Notes: generated by a model from the sequence alone, not told the origin. A DNA stretch of 64,000 nt from Novosphingobium malaysiense (GCF_000802225.1 NZ_JTDI01000003.1:1-64000), one strand, 5' to 3'; positions 8,417-22,717 are shown, numbered from the stretch's first letter. Program-made: numbers and translations.

Positions 8417-10131
8417 GTCTCCTCCAGCCAGGCTGCAAACGAGCCGCCTGCCCCGGCTCGACCGAGCGTGAATATGGCGTCGGCCTTGCTTTCCGGAAAG
8501 TCGACTCCATCGGCGCCGAGGTTGAGGGCAAGCGTAAGCCGGGTGCCATCGCTCATGCGCCACCGTGCGCTGACGGCGGCGTCGCCCAGCACGTCTGCGC
8601 CTTCCGGCTTGGAGCCGGCAAGCCGCGGGACAATGTCTCTGGTCCGCAAGGCGATCAACGAACGATAGAGCGCCGTCCATTCCGCTGCATCGGACGGAGC
8701 TTCCGGACGCGAGGCCTCGAATGTTTCCGGCGCATTTGGGTCGGGGATGCGCGCGCGGGCAGCCTCGTCGCGAAAGGCCGCGAACCTGGCGAATTCGCGG
8801 CGCCGGCCCTCCCGCACGGCGTCGGCAAGCGCATCGTGAAAATCGGTAAAGAAAAGGAACGGGGATCGGGATCCGATCTCGTCGCCCATGAACAGGAGGG
8901 GGATCTGCGGGGCGAGTAGCAGGAGGGCGGTCGCCGCGCGCAGCGGGTCCGCCGGCGCCAGCAGGGTGAGCCGCTCGCCGGTGGCGCGGTTGCCGATCTG
9001 GTCGTGGTTCTGGAGAAACGAGACGAACGCGGTAGGTCGCAGGTGTCCACTCGGTTTGCCACGTATCCGGCCCTTGTGGGTGGGCGAGGGCTCACCCTGG
9101 TAGATGAAGCCTTCCGCGAGGCACCGGGCCAGGCGCTCGGCCGGGCGATCGGCGAAATCGGCGTAGTAGGCTTCGTCCTCGCCGGTCAGCAGGACATGCA
9201 TGACGTTGTGAAAGTCGTCGTTCCACTGCGCATCGTAAAGGCCCGCGGCCAGCCGATCGGCGTCGTTGGACTCGTTTTCGAGTACCAGATGAACGTGGCG
9301 GTCCGGCCCGATCCGTTCGCGGATATCGTATGCGAGCTTGTCGAGAAAGTCAGTATTGCCAATGGCATGCACGGCATCGAGGCGCAGCCCGTCGGCGCGA
9401 AAATCCTCTAGCCACATGAGCGCGTTCTCAAGGAAGAATGCCGCGACCTGCGGCCGGTCAACCGCGACCGCACCGCCCCATGGCGTGTCCAGGTCGGCAT
9501 GGAAAAAGTCGGGGGCGTAGAGCCCCAGGTAGTTCCCGTCCGGGCCGAAATGATTGTAGACCACGTCCACGAGAACCATGATGTCCAGTTCGTGGGCCCG
9601 GTCGATCAGCCGTTTGAGGTCGGCAGGCGTGCCGTAGCTTTCGGCCGGCGCGAAAGGGAGCACGCCGTCGTAGCCCCAGTTGCGTTGGCCGCTGAAGGCG
9701 CCAAGCGGCATCAGTTCTATCGCGGTTATGCCGAGATCACGCAGCCTTGGCAGTTCGCCTTCGATGCCGCCAAAGCCTCCCATGAGGCCGGCGTGGACTT
9801 CCATGATGACCGCCTCGTGCCAATGCCTGCCCCGCCAATCGGCGGTCTGCCAGGCATGGTCGTCGGCGTCCGCCAGTACGCTCCAGCCATGGACGCCGCC
9901 GTTCTGCCCGCGCGACGCCGGGTCCGGTATGGCCAGGCCATCCGCCAGGCGAAAGCGGTAGCGAGTTCCCGGGAGAGCCTGTGTCTCGGCGTGCCACCAG
10001 CCGTCTTTCTCCGGCGTCATCGTCAGCGGCGTGCGATCCGCGATTTCCAGCGTCAAGGCTTCGGCGCCGGGTGCCCAGAGCCGAAAACGCCAGTGCCCGG
10101 GGCCGATGCAAAGCGGGCCCCAGCAGCTCAT
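8413..10131 (-). CDS. treZ: Malto-oligosyltrehalose trehalohydrolase
   Basis: A 572-residue GH13 enzyme that releases trehalose from maltooligosyl trehalose made by TreY. An N-terminal beta-sandwich (FRLWAPGAEALTLEI) precedes the barrel with VVYNHFGPDGNYL. The catalytic signatures are GLRLDAVHAI (nucleophile Asp), LVLENESND (acid Glu) and LQNHDQIGNRATGERL (third Asp). A short C-terminal beta domain ends SFAAWLEET. ATGA overlaps link it to glgX upstream and treY downstream, so the three are translationally coupled. Confidence 0.95.
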   Translation of the reverse strand: MSCWGPLCIGPGHWRFRLWAPGAEALTLEIADRTPLTMTPEKDGWWHAETQALPGTRYRFRLADGLAIPDPASRGQNGGVHGWSVLADADDHAWQTADWRGRHWHEAVIMEVHAGLMGGFGGIEGELPRLRDLGITAIELMPLGAFSGQRNWGYDGVLPFAPAESYGTPADLKRLIDRAHELDIMVLVDVVYNHFGPDGNYLGLYAPDFFHADLDTPWGGAVAVDRPQVAAFFLENALMWLEDFRADGLRLDAVHAIGNTDFLDKLAYDIRERIGPDRHVHLVLENESNDADRLAAGLYDAQWNDDFHNVMHVLLTGEDEAYYADFADRPAERLARCLAEGFIYQGEPSPTHKGRIRGKPSGHLRPTAFVSFLQNHDQIGNRATGERLTLLAPADPLRAATALLLLAPQIPLLFMGDEIGSRSPFLFFTDFHDALADAVREGRRREFARFAAFRDEAARARIPDPNAPETFEASRPEAPSDAAEWTALYRSLIALRTRDIVPRLAGSKPEGADVLGDAAVSARWRMSDGTRLTLALNLGADGVDFPESKADAIFTLGRAGAGGSFAAWLEET

Positions 10132-12236
10132 GTCTCCGGCGCTTCCATGCAGGAACGGATCAAAACGGCACTGTGCGGCGCAAGTTCGTACTGCGTGCCG
10201 AGCGGCATTTCGCCGCGCTCGGGCCGGGCGCTGTCGACCAGCAGGATCCGCTCGCTCGGATGCCCGGGCAAGTGGAACAGGAGCGGCGCGTCACCACCGT
10301 TGACCAGCAGGTTGACGGCTTCGATCCGACCGTCGGGCAGGGCGATGGCGCGCCGCATCGACAGGGCGCGGCCATGCGGATTGTCCCAGTCTTCCTCAGA
10401 AAGCTGCTCGCCGCGCTCGTCCCACCATTCGATGTCGTTGACGCCGTGGCCCGGGGAGTCCTGGCCATAGAGGAACACCGGAGAGCGAAGGGACACGTGC
10501 CTCCTGCGCAAGTCTATCAGCCGGGCGACGAACCTGTTGAGCGCTTCGCCTTCTTCCGTTTCGAGCAGGGACCAGTCGATCCAGCTGATCTCGTTGTCCT
10601 GGCAATAGGCATTGTTATTGCCGTGTTGCGTGCGCCCGAACTCATCGCCGGCGACCAGCATCGGCGTACCCAGCGAAGCGAACAGCGTGAGAAGCATGGA
10701 GCGGCGCACGCGTGCACGCGTCTCGCGGATCTCCGGGTCGTCGGTCGGGCCTTCCTCGCCCCAGTTTCGCGAGATGTTGTGATCGTGACCATCCCGGTTG
10801 TCTTCGCCGTTGGCCTCGTTGTGTCGCTGTTCGTACTGGACGAGATCTGCCAGCGTGTAGCCATCGTGGCTGGTAATGAAATTGATACTGGCCCAGGGGC
10901 GTCGGGCCCACCGGTCGAAGACGTCCCCGGAGCCGGACATGCGCGCGGCCAGTTCACCCCTGCGGCCTTCGTCGCCGCGCCAGTAGCTGCGCACGGTGTC
11001 GCGGTACTTGTCGTTCCATTCGGCGAAACCGGGCGGGAAATTTCCAAGCTGGTAGCCGCCCATGCCGACGTCCCAGGGTTCCGTGATCAGCTTCAGACGG
11101 CCGAGGATGGGGTCCTGGCGTATGACGTCGAAAAAGCCGGCGTTGGGATCGAAGCCGTGTTGCGTGCGCCCCAGCGTCAGGCCGAGATCGAAGCGGAAAC
11201 CGTCGATGCCGAAGGACGTCGCCCAGTACCGCAGCGAATCCGCGACCATCTGGATCACGCGCGCGTGGCTGAGGTCGAAGGTGTTGCCGGTGCCGGTGTC
11301 GTTGAGGCAGTGCCGCGGGTCGTCCGGCAGCAACCGGTAGTAAGTGGCATTGTCGAGGCCGCGCCAGCACAACGTCTGGCCCAGTTCGCTGCCTTCGCAG
11401 CTGTGGTTGTAGACGACATCGAGGATAACCTCGATCCCGGCGGCATGTAGCCGCCGGACGGCGACGCGCAACTCGTCCTGGGTATCGCCGGAAAAGTAGC
11501 TCGGCTCGGGCGTGAAGAAGCTTAGCGTGTTGTAGCCCCAGTAGTTGCTGAGGCCTTTTTCCTGCAGGAACCGGTCCTGCACGAAGGCGTGGATCGGCAT
11601 CAGTTCGAGCGCCGTCACGCCGAGCTGCTGGAGGTGTTCGATGACCTTGGGATGCGCCAGTGCCGCGAAGGTGCCGCGCTCTTGCGGGGGAGCATGTTCG
11701 AGCAGCTTGGTCAGGCCCTTGGCATGGGCTTCGTAGATGATCGTTTCCGACCAGGGGGTGTTGGGGCGCACGTCGTGCGACCAGTCGAAGCAGTCGTGCG
11801 TGACCACGGCCTTGGGCATGGCCGGCGCACTGTCGCGCCGGTCGAATCCAAGGTCGGCCTTGCGCCCCCGCACCGGGTATCCGTGCAAGGCATCCGTCCA
11901 GCGCAGGTTGCCGAGCAGTCGGCGCGCATAGGGATCCAGCAGAAGCTTGTTGGGATTGAAACGGTGCCCCTCGCGCGGGCGGTAGGGGCCATAGGCGCGG
12001 TAGCCGTAGACCAGCCCGGGGCGCGCATAAGGCAGGTAGCCGTGCCACACTTCGTCGGTGCACTCGGGCAGCGTGAGACGCTGGTATTCCCGCTTGCCGC
12101 GCGGATCGAACAGGCAAAGTTCGATCTTTTCGGCGTGGGCCGAAAAGACCGCGAAGTTGACACCGAGACCGTCGAAAGTTGCTCCGAGCGGGTAGGGTGA
12201 ACCACTTTCGAGCCGGTCGGGCAATGTGTTGGTCAT
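10128..12236 (-). CDS. glgX: Glycogen debranching enzyme
   Basis: A 702-residue isoamylase-type GH13_11 enzyme that hydrolyses alpha-1,6 branches, supplying linear maltodextrins for TreY. An N-terminal CBM48-like domain (GLGVNFAVFSAHAEKIELCLFD) is followed by VVYNHSCEG, the nucleophile region GFRFDLGLTLGR, acid Glu in LITEPWD and third Asp in FITSHDGYTL. The NREWGEEGPTDDPEI-like stretch and AGDEFGRTQHGNNNAYCQD are typical of GlgX. It is preceded by a 15-nt gap from the DUF2934 gene and overlaps treZ by ATGA. Confidence 0.95.
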   Translation of the reverse strand: MTNTLPDRLESGSPYPLGATFDGLGVNFAVFSAHAEKIELCLFDPRGKREYQRLTLPECTDEVWHGYLPYARPGLVYGYRAYGPYRPREGHRFNPNKLLLDPYARRLLGNLRWTDALHGYPVRGRKADLGFDRRDSAPAMPKAVVTHDCFDWSHDVRPNTPWSETIIYEAHAKGLTKLLEHAPPQERGTFAALAHPKVIEHLQQLGVTALELMPIHAFVQDRFLQEKGLSNYWGYNTLSFFTPEPSYFSGDTQDELRVAVRRLHAAGIEVILDVVYNHSCEGSELGQTLCWRGLDNATYYRLLPDDPRHCLNDTGTGNTFDLSHARVIQMVADSLRYWATSFGIDGFRFDLGLTLGRTQHGFDPNAGFFDVIRQDPILGRLKLITEPWDVGMGGYQLGNFPPGFAEWNDKYRDTVRSYWRGDEGRRGELAARMSGSGDVFDRWARRPWASINFITSHDGYTLADLVQYEQRHNEANGEDNRDGHDHNISRNWGEEGPTDDPEIRETRARVRRSMLLTLFASLGTPMLVAGDEFGRTQHGNNNAYCQDNEISWIDWSLLETEEGEALNRFVARLIDLRRRHVSLRSPVFLYGQDSPGHGVNDIEWWDERGEQLSEEDWDNPHGRALSMRRAIALPDGRIEAVNLLVNGGDAPLLFHLPGHPSERILLVDSARPERGEMPLGTQYELAPHSAVLIRSCMEAPET

Positions 12237-12251
12237 CGGTTGGATGGCAGC

Positions 12252-12545
12252 TTAGCCTTCCGGCTTCTTGGTGCGTGGCTTGGTTGTCTTTGCGGCTTTG
12301 GGGGCCGCTGTCGCAGTCTTTTTCCCGGCGGCAGGTTTCTTTGTCGCGGGTGGGGAGGCGGGAGCCTTGGTAGCGGACTTCTTGGCTTTCGGCGCCGCAG
12401 GCCTCTTAGCTGCGGGCTTGGCTTCGTTGCCTTCTATTTCCTGCCTTGCCTGATCCCAGTGCGCGTCGTGGCGGCCGTGGGGACGTCCTTCCTGCTCCCA
12501 CAGCGCGTGCGCGCGTTCACGAATGCGTTGATCCTTGTCGGTCAT
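12252..12545 (-). CDS. DUF2934 protein with histone-H1-like Lys/Ala tail
   Basis: A 97-residue protein in two parts. Residues 1-40 form the DUF2934 motif (RIRERAHALWEQEGRPHGRHDAHW). The remainder is a low-complexity Lys/Ala/Pro tail (AKRPAAPKAKKSATK and similar) ending KPRTKKPEG. DUF2934 proteins commonly sit beside glgX/trehalose genes, but their role is unknown; the basic tail suggests nucleic-acid or polyanion binding. The ATG at 12545 starts the conserved domain; the longer frame to 12629 adds unrelated residues. It is first in the minus-strand glycogen/trehalose operon. Confidence 0.82.
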   Translation of the reverse strand: MTDKDQRIRERAHALWEQEGRPHGRHDAHWDQARQEIEGNEAKPAAKRPAAPKAKKSATKAPASPPATKKPAAGKKTATAAPKAAKTTKPRTKKPEG

Positions 12546-12802
12546 AGTCGTCCCCTTGGCTTCCATGTCGGCGCGACGTCCGCATGGGGGTAGGCACGGC
12601 ATTATCTTTGTATCTGCTATTTTCGACAACGGTCAAAATCGCGTCGGGTTGCAACACCGGCGAGACAATTCTCACAGACCCGATTCATGCATTTCGGGCG
12701 CTGTTCGCAGGCCCGTTTTGGCAGGCAAAAATAACTCGGAACGTCCTGCGGCGGTGCGCGTTGAAATTTTCAAGCGCTTCACACTCGCCAGGGGGAAGGA
12801 CG
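12546..12802. promoter_or_regulatory. Divergent promoter region of the storage-sugar block
   Basis: A 257-nt gap between two head-to-head operons (DUF2934-glgX-treZ-treY and glgE-treS-glgB). It is clearly more A/T-rich than its surroundings around 12600-12690 and must contain both promoters, though I cannot fix a convincing -35/-10 pair. Part of it is open in the glgE frame back to an ATG at 12584. Confidence 0.5.
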
Positions 12803-15800
12803 TTGCCGCCCGCCGCAGATGAACCGATAGCCCATTGCCTCGTCGCCGTCGCTCATGAGACCGCGCAGTTGGGGGAAACACTCGCTCAGAACCTGCCTGA
12901 AGCCGCACGGTGCGGTTTCACCGGAATGCTCTGGCAGCAGGAGCGGTCGCTGGTCGACCCTGCAGGTCCCATTCCCGATTTCGTCCTCGAACAGTGCCGG
13001 CGCAGCGGCCTCTCGCCCCTCGTGGAAATCGATCTCGCGCGCTTCCCGCTGGACCATCCGCTGGTCGAACGGCACCCCGCGCTTTTTGCGGTGCGGCGCT
13101 GGGGGGCAGGGGACGCACCGATCGATCCGCGCAAGCAGCGCTCCGCCGTCGGACTGGCACGCGCGCGGCTGCGGCAGCCCGAAGCGGACATTCTGATCGA
13201 TCCTCTGCTGGACGCAGCCACGACGCTCGTCGATTCCGGCGTGCGCGGATTTCGGTTGCGCGGAATCGATCGCATTCGGCCCGAATTCCTTTCCCGGTTC
13301 CTGTCCGCCCTGCGTGATAGGTCTCCCGGCCTGCTGCTGTTCGCCGATGCTGCGAACATGCCCCGCAGCGAGGCTCTGGCCCGCGCGAATCTGGGTTTCG
13401 ACTTTCTGGTGACGTCCTTTGGTTGGTGGGACTTGCGCGCCGCGTGGCTGGTCGAGGAAACCGAGGCCCTGCGCTGCGGCATACCGCTCGTCGCCGAAGC
13501 CCGCGCGCAGCAGGTGCGTAGCGACAATCCTGCTGCCATCGGGCGCGCCCTGCTGGCAGCGGCGTCTACCGGCGCAGGGCTCATCGCTCCGCTGGGCGCC
13601 GTCCGCGTCTGTCCCGAAGCGGCGGCGCGCGCCGTCGGTGTTGCCGGTACCGCCCGGCATTACACCGGGGAAATGCGGCGTCTTTCCGCTTCGGCCAGCC
13701 CGGTCACGGCCCTGCTGCGGACCGACGGCGGCGATGTGCGCAAGGCCGATGCGGCCATGCTCACCCTGATCAACACCGATCCCGAACCGCAGCCCGCTCC
13801 CGATCCGCAGTCGCTGCTTCCATCGATGGGGGCGGAATTCGCTTTCGATGATGCCGTTTTCCGGCCGCTGCATGGCTGCGAGGTCCGGATCGCCGAAGCG
13901 CGGACGCGCTCGCCGATCCTGCTCACGCCCGACGGCGATGCCGAGGCCGCCGCCGCCCGGGCGCGGCTGGTGATCGAAGATGTCTCGCCGGTGGTCACTG
14001 GTGGACAATTTCCCGTCAAGCGCGTGGTCGGTGAGGCAGTTGCGGTCTCGGCTAAGGTCTTTGGCGACGGGCACGAGCAGCTGGCCGCCGAAGTCCAATG
14101 GCGCGCATGCGGCGAGGATGAATGGGCCTCCTCGCGCATGGAGCAGTTTCCGAACGATCTTTGGGAAGGCGCCTTTCCGTTACGGCGAATGGGGCGGCAT
14201 GAATTCCGCATCGAGGCCTGGCTGGACCGGTTCGGCGGCTTCCGGCGCGACTTCCGCAAGAAGCTGGATGCCGGCGTGGCGGCGAAAGTGGACTACGCCG
14301 AAGGGCGCGTTCTCGTAGAGAAAGCTTCGAAGCGTGCGACAGGAGACCTCGCGAAAGCTCTGGCCCTGTGGAGCAGGAAGCTCAAGGACGACGATGACGC
14401 CGAAGCGCTGCTCTCGGAAGAACTCGCCGGCCTGATGGACCGGGCCGACGACAGGCCGCACCGACTCCACTCGTCCGTTCAGTTCATCGATGCCGAGCGT
14501 TTGCAGGCGCGCTTTTCGAGCTGGTATGAACTGTTCCCGCGCTCGCAGACCGACGATGCGAAGCGGCACGGGACCTTTCTCGACGTTATCGACCGGCTCC
14601 CGGCCATTCGCGAGATGGGTTTCGATACGCTGTACTTTCCACCGATCCATCCCATCGGCCGCATCAACCGCAAGGGTCCCAACAATTCGCTCACGGCGGG
14701 CGAGGGCGATCCCGGCAGCCCCTATGCGATCGGCAGCGCAGAAGGTGGGCACGATGCCCTGCACCCCGAACTGGGCAGCTTCGAGGATTTCGAACGCCTG
14801 ATCGACGCGGCGCACGAGCATGGGCTCGAAATCGCACTCGATTTCGCGATCCAGTGCTCGCCCGACCATCCCTGGCTCAAGCAGCATCCCGATTGGTTCG
14901 ATTGGCGCCCGGACGGCACGATCAAGTATGCCGAGAACCCGCCCAAGAAATACCAGGACATCGTCAACGTCGATTTCTATCAGACCGGGGCTATCCCTGA
15001 TCTGTGGCTCGCGCTGCGCGATGTGGTGCTGTTCTGGGTCGAGCGCGGGGTGAAGACCTTCCGTGTCGACAATCCCCACACCAAGCCGCTGCCGTTCTGG
15101 GAATGGATGATCGCCGATGTGCGCGCCCGCCATCCCGACGCGATCTTCCTGGCAGAAGCCTTCACCCGCCCGGGCATGATGTACCGCCTTGCCAAGATCG
15201 GCTTTTCGCAGAGTTACACCTATTTCACCTGGCGCGACCACAAGGGCGAACTGATCGATTACATCACGGAATTGACGCAGACGGCACCCAAGGAATTCTA
15301 CCGGCCGCACTTCTTCGTGAACACGCCGGACATCAATCCCTATTTCCTGCAGACTTCGGGGCGGCCCGGCTTCCGCATCCGTGCCGTGCTGGCGGCAACG
15401 CTTTCCGGTCTGTTCGGCGTCTATTCGGGCTTCGAGTTGTGCGAGGGGACGCCGGTGCCCGGCAAGGAGGAATACCTCGATTCGGAGAAGTACGAGATTC
15501 GCCCGCGCGACCTTGAAGCGCCGGGCAACATTGTCGGCGACATCACCCTGCTGAACCGCCTGCGTCGCAGCCATCCGGCCTTGCAGACGCACCTCAACAC
15601 GCGGTTCCTGCACGTCGCGGACGATGCAATCCTCTACTACGCCAAGCCCAGTCCGGACGGCTGCGACATGCTGTTGGTGATGGTGAGCCTTGACCCGCAC
15701 AATTCCCGTTCGGGTCATTTCGAAGTGCCGCTTTGGGATTTCGGCATCGACGACGACGGCAGCATCGGCGTCGAAGATCTCTCCATGGGCGCCCGCTTCC

Positions 15801-15882
15801 GCTGGTACGGCAAGTGGCAGCACATAACGCTCGATCCCGACCAACCTTATCGCATATGGCGCGTGGCGCCGGGAGCTGACGC

Positions 15883-15886
<4 letters not shown>
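12803..15886 (+). CDS. glgE: Alpha-1,4-glucan:maltose-1-phosphate maltosyltransferase
   Basis: A GH13_3 enzyme transferring maltose from maltose-1-phosphate onto alpha-1,4-glucans. From the TTG at 12803 it is about 1027 residues. GGGGGAAGGA precedes that codon, whereas the ATG at 12584 has no ribosome site. This is longer than the roughly 660-700 residues of actinobacterial GlgE. The first 370 residues form a degenerate GH13-like barrel (GVRGFRLRGIDRIRP) without full catalytic residues, a layout I recall from alphaproteobacterial GlgE. The active core has RWYGKWQ near the end, nucleophile in RVDNPHTKPLPFWEW (about residue 755), acid in IFLAEAFTRP and third Asp in FVNTPDINPYF. It overlaps treS by ATGA. 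Confidence 0.93.
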
Positions 15887-19076
<3,190 letters not shown>

Positions 19077-19080
<4 letters not shown>

Positions 19081-21269
19081 ACGCCCCGAATATGCCGAAT
19101 ACCCTCGAAACCCCCGTCGCCGCCCTGAACGAGGGCCGCCACGACGATCCGTTCGCCTTCCTCGGGCCCCACAAGGTCGGCGACGAAACGGTCGTGCGAA
19201 CATTCCAGCCCGGTGCCGAAGGCGTCGATCTGCTCATGCGCGACGGGCGCAAGATCGCTGCCATGGAGGAATACGGCGGCGGGCTGTTTATCGCCTCCCT
19301 GCCGGAGGATACCGGCTATGCGCTGAGAATACGCTGGCCAGGGAGCGAGCACGAAACCGAAGATCCCTATAGCTTCGGGGCAATCCTCGGCGATCTAGAC
19401 CTCTACCTTTTCGGCGAGGGTCGGCACTGGGATCTTGCGCGCAATTTCGGGGCCCATCCGCGCGTCATCGACGGCGTGGAAGGTGTCGCGTTCTCGGTCT
19501 GGGCACCCAATGCCCGGCGCGTGTCGGTCGTCGGCGATTTCAATTCGTGGGATGGCCGTCGCCATCCGATGCGGCGTCTGCATGGCGCGGGCGTGTGGGA
19601 ACTGTTCGTTCCCCGCCTTGGGCCGGGCACACGCTACAAGTACGAAGTGGCCGGTGCGGACGGCTCTGTAATCCAGAAAGCCGATCCGCTTGCACGGCAG
19701 ACGGAACCGCCCCCGGCAACCGGCTCGATCGTTGCGTCGGCGCCCGATTACACATGGACCGACGATGACTGGATGTCCGAGCGTGCAGCTCGCCAGCGGG
19801 CCGATGCGCCCATGTCGATTTACGAGGTCCATGCGAGTTCCTGGCTGCGGCCCGAGGACGATCCGCAAGGGCATTTCGGCTGGCGTGCTCTGGCCGAACG
19901 GCTGATCCCGTATGTCGCGGACATGGGCTTTACCCATGTCGAACTGCTGCCGATCATGGAGCATCCCTTCGGCGGATCGTGGGGCTATCAGCCGCTCTCG
20001 CAGTTCGCTCCCTCGGCCCGCTACGGAACCCCGGAAGGCTTTGCGGCGTTCGTCGATGCCTGCCACCGCTCCGGGATCGGCGTGATCCTCGACTGGGTAC
20101 CGGCCCATTTTCCGACCGACCCGCACGGTCTAGCGCATTTCGACGGAACGCATCTCTATGAGCATGCCGACCCGCGCGAAGGGTTTCATCAGGACTGGAA
20201 CACGCTGATCTACAATCTGGGGCGCAAGGAAGTGTCCGGCTTCCTGCTGGCCTCCGCCTTGTGGTGGCTGGAGACCTTCCATGTCGATGGCCTGCGCGTC
20301 GATGCCGTAGCCTCGATGCTCTACCGCGATTACAGCCGCAATGCCGATGAATGGGTGCCCAACATCTATGGCGGGCGCGAGAACCTGGAATCGGTCGCCT
20401 TCCTCAAGCACATGAATTCGCTGGTGGCCGAGCGCTGCCCGGGCGCTGTGACGATAGCCGAAGAGTCGACGGCATGGCCGGGGGTCTCGGCGCCGGTGAG
20501 CGAGGGCGGTCTGGGGTTTTCCTACAAGTGGAACATGGGCTGGATGCACGACTCGCTGCAATATGCCGAGCGCGATCCGCTCTATCGCAGCTGGCACCAC
20601 GGTGAGCTGACGTTCGGTCTGGTCTACGCCTTTTCCGAAAGGTTCGTGCTGCCGATCAGCCACGACGAGGTGGTGCACGGCAAGGGCTCGCTGATCGGCA
20701 AGATGCCGGGCGACCGCTGGTGCAAGTTCGCCAACTTGCGCGCCTATCTTGCGTTCATGTGGACGCATCCGGGCAAGAAGCTGCTGTTCATGGGCAGCGA
20801 GATCGCGCAGGAGCGCGAATGGAACCATGATGCGGAAATAGCCTGGGACCTGCTCGACCAGGCAGAGCATGCTTCGGTGCAGCGGCTGGTACGCGATCTC
20901 AATGCGCTCTACGTCGACGAACCGGCCTTTCATGCCAGCGATGCCGACCCGGCCGGGTTCGAGTGGCTCGTCGGCGACGACAGCCAGAACAGCGTGTTCG
21001 TGTATGCCCGCCGCGCACCCGGGGCCCCGACCATCGTGGTCGCGCTCAACATGACGCCCGATCCGCGCTTCGGCTACGAAGTGACGATGCCGCGCTCCGG
21101 AACATGGCGCGAAGTGCTGAACAGCGACGCCTCGATGTATGGCGGTGCGAACATCGGAAATGGCGGAAGCGTCCATGCAACTGCCGACAGGAGGGCAGAG
21201 CTGGTTGTTCCTCCGCTCGGGGCTGTAATTCTACGCGAGGAAAAAGCCGAGGGACTGCCGCCGAACTGA
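19077..21269 (+). CDS. glgB: 1,4-alpha-glucan branching enzyme
   Basis: A 730-residue GH13_9 enzyme introducing alpha-1,6 branches into GlgE-made glucan. It has two N-terminal carbohydrate modules ([10 protein letters not shown] and [22 protein letters not shown]), then [20 protein letters not shown], nucleophile [17 protein letters not shown] (about D408), acid [11 protein letters not shown] and [12 protein letters not shown]. The start at 19077 overlaps the treS stop (ATGA); the frame continuing back to 18915 is a treS shadow. It is third and last in the operon. No terminator is obvious before the convergent small gene. Confidence 0.95.
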
Positions 21270-21332
21270 TCGTGCTCTTGCGAGATTTGCCACGATGCAG
21301 CCGGCGCAGAACTTCTGTATGGCGGGGTGACC

Positions 21333-21557
21333 CTAATCGTGTTCGTCGGCAGTTTCTGCCTTGTAGGCCGCGGAATCGGCCGGATGCGCCGGGACGACGG
21401 CCATCCCTTCGTTCTGGCCGGTGCTTTCCGACGCGACCACGGAATTGCTGGAACTTGCTCGAACTGACGAAACGATCGTTCCCAGAACGATGAGGACCAG
21501 AAGGCCCGCCAGAATCCATATCCAGCGCTTGCCGCTTAGAGGGAGTCTTTCTTCCAT
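21333..21557 (-). CDS. Small single-pass membrane protein
   Basis: A 74-residue protein: short basic N-terminus (MEERLPLSGKRW), one transmembrane helix (about residues 13-31, ILAGLLVLIVLGTIV), then a Ser/Ala-rich, acidic soluble tail ending ADEHD. AGGA lies about 8 nt before the ATG. No family recognised. It is convergent with glgB and separated from the AraC-type gene by 65 nt. The composition is plausible for a genuine small inner-membrane protein. Confidence 0.55.
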   Translation of the reverse strand: MEERLPLSGKRWIWILAGLLVLIVLGTIVSSVRASSSNSVVASESTGQNEGMAVVPAHPADSAAYKAETADEHD

Positions 21558-21622
21558 GAGGGAGTCCTTTCTCTTTGTGTGTCGAGCTTTCGCCCCTCAT
21601 TCTTCGAAACGGAATCCAGGCG

Positions 21623-22717
21623 CTATAGGTTCCTGAAAGACCGTGCGTCCGGCCCGGCCTTTTTCTCGGCAGCGTTTCCGCGCAACAAGGTGGGAGATTG
21701 GCCAAACCAGCGGCGGCAACTGCGCGAGAAGATGGACTGCTCCGCGAAGCCCAGTTTTTCAGATATGTCGCGAAAGCCGATCCGGGTGCGTTGCAGGTAG
21801 TAAAGCGCCAGATCGCGTCGGACTTCGTCCTTCACGTCCTGGAAGCTGCAACCCTCCTGCCTGAGCCGGCGACGCAGCGTGCGATTGTGCAGGTTCATGG
21901 CGCGGGCCACTTCGCCGCTCGAACAGTCCCCCAGTTCCAGCCGGCGCAACACCAGCCCTCGTACTTCAGCGCGAACCGGCAGTCGCTCGCTCGGGTAGTG
22001 GCGCTCGATGAAGGCTACCATGTCGTTGTGGACCTGGCTGCTCTGCTGCAGGATCGGACACGCGAAATCCTGCTCCGAGAAAACCAGACCGTCCACCGGT
22101 TCGCCGAAGCGGACCTCGCATCCGAAATAGTGGCGGTAGAGGGCCGGGGGGGAAATCGGTTCGTGCCGGAAATGGACCCTGCGCGCGCGGGCATAGCCAC
22201 CGGTCATTTCCTGCGCTTCCAGATGCCCCAGAAGCAAGACCAGTTCGATTGCCTGCGCCCGGTTGGCGATGTCATCCAGGAGGAGTTCGTGGCCGGTGAA
22301 AACGTGGCCGCTGTCGGGGAGCCGGCGCAGCCAGACGCGCGCGGCGCGACTGTGGGCGTTGCTGTGCTTGCAGGCAAAAGTGACCGCCTCGCCGAACAGG
22401 CGCGAGTTTCGCATGACCCGCCCGAGCGGCCCGAAAATGCTTCCGCCGCTTTGCAGGGACGCGAGCCGCATGCCGAGGTCCGGGCACTCGAGCGCCCGAG
22501 CCGCCACTTCGAGCAGGCGGATCGTCTGCCGGTAGGTGAGGGTGCCCTGGCCGTCCGCAAATTCGGCCTGCCCGATGCTCGCTGCGTCCAGCAGGGGCGC
22601 GAGATTGCCGCCCAGTTCCTTCACCAGCGCCGGAAATTCACGCAGCAGGGAGGCGTTGAGCCTTTCGAATTCGTCCTTGTCAGGCGCCGGTGGCACCTCT
22701 GTCTTTCCTGCCTTCAA
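21623..22717 (-). CDS. AraC-family transcriptional regulator
   Basis: A 364-residue regulator with an N-terminal arabinose-binding-like sensor domain of the OruR/AraC_binding_2 kind (TYRQTIRLLEVAARALECPDLGMRL, GPLGRVMRNS) and a C-terminal double HTH from about residue 265 (GEVARAMNLHNRTLRRRLRQEG, then FRDISEKLGFAEQSIFSRSCRRWFG). I use a TTG start at 22717 with AAGGA nine nt upstream; the frame continues to 23272, but that part is shadow of the divergent SDR gene. Head-to-head with the SDR-GH15-cyo operon across 301 nt, so it may control it. The effector is unknown. Confidence 0.85.
   Translation of the reverse strand: MKAGKTEVPPAPDKDEFERLNASLLREFPALVKELGGNLAPLLDAASIGQAEFADGQGTLTYRQTIRLLEVAARALECPDLGMRLASLQSGGSIFGPLGRVMRNSRLFGEAVTFACKHSNAHSRAARVWLRRLPDSGHVFTGHELLLDDIANRAQAIELVLLLGHLEAQEMTGGYARARRVHFRHEPISPPALYRHYFGCEVRFGEPVDGLVFSEQDFACPILQQSSQVHNDMVAFIERHYPSERLPVRAEVRGLVLRRLELGDCSSGEVARAMNLHNRTLRRRLRQEGCSFQDVKDEVRRDLALYYLQRTRIGFRDISEKLGFAEQSIFSRSCRRWFGQSPTLLRGNAAEKKAGPDARSFRNL

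Noticed and set aside
14180..15844. Long minus-strand frame (554 codons) inside glgE
   Set aside because: A high-GC antisense shadow; the sense strand holds all GH13 catalytic motifs.
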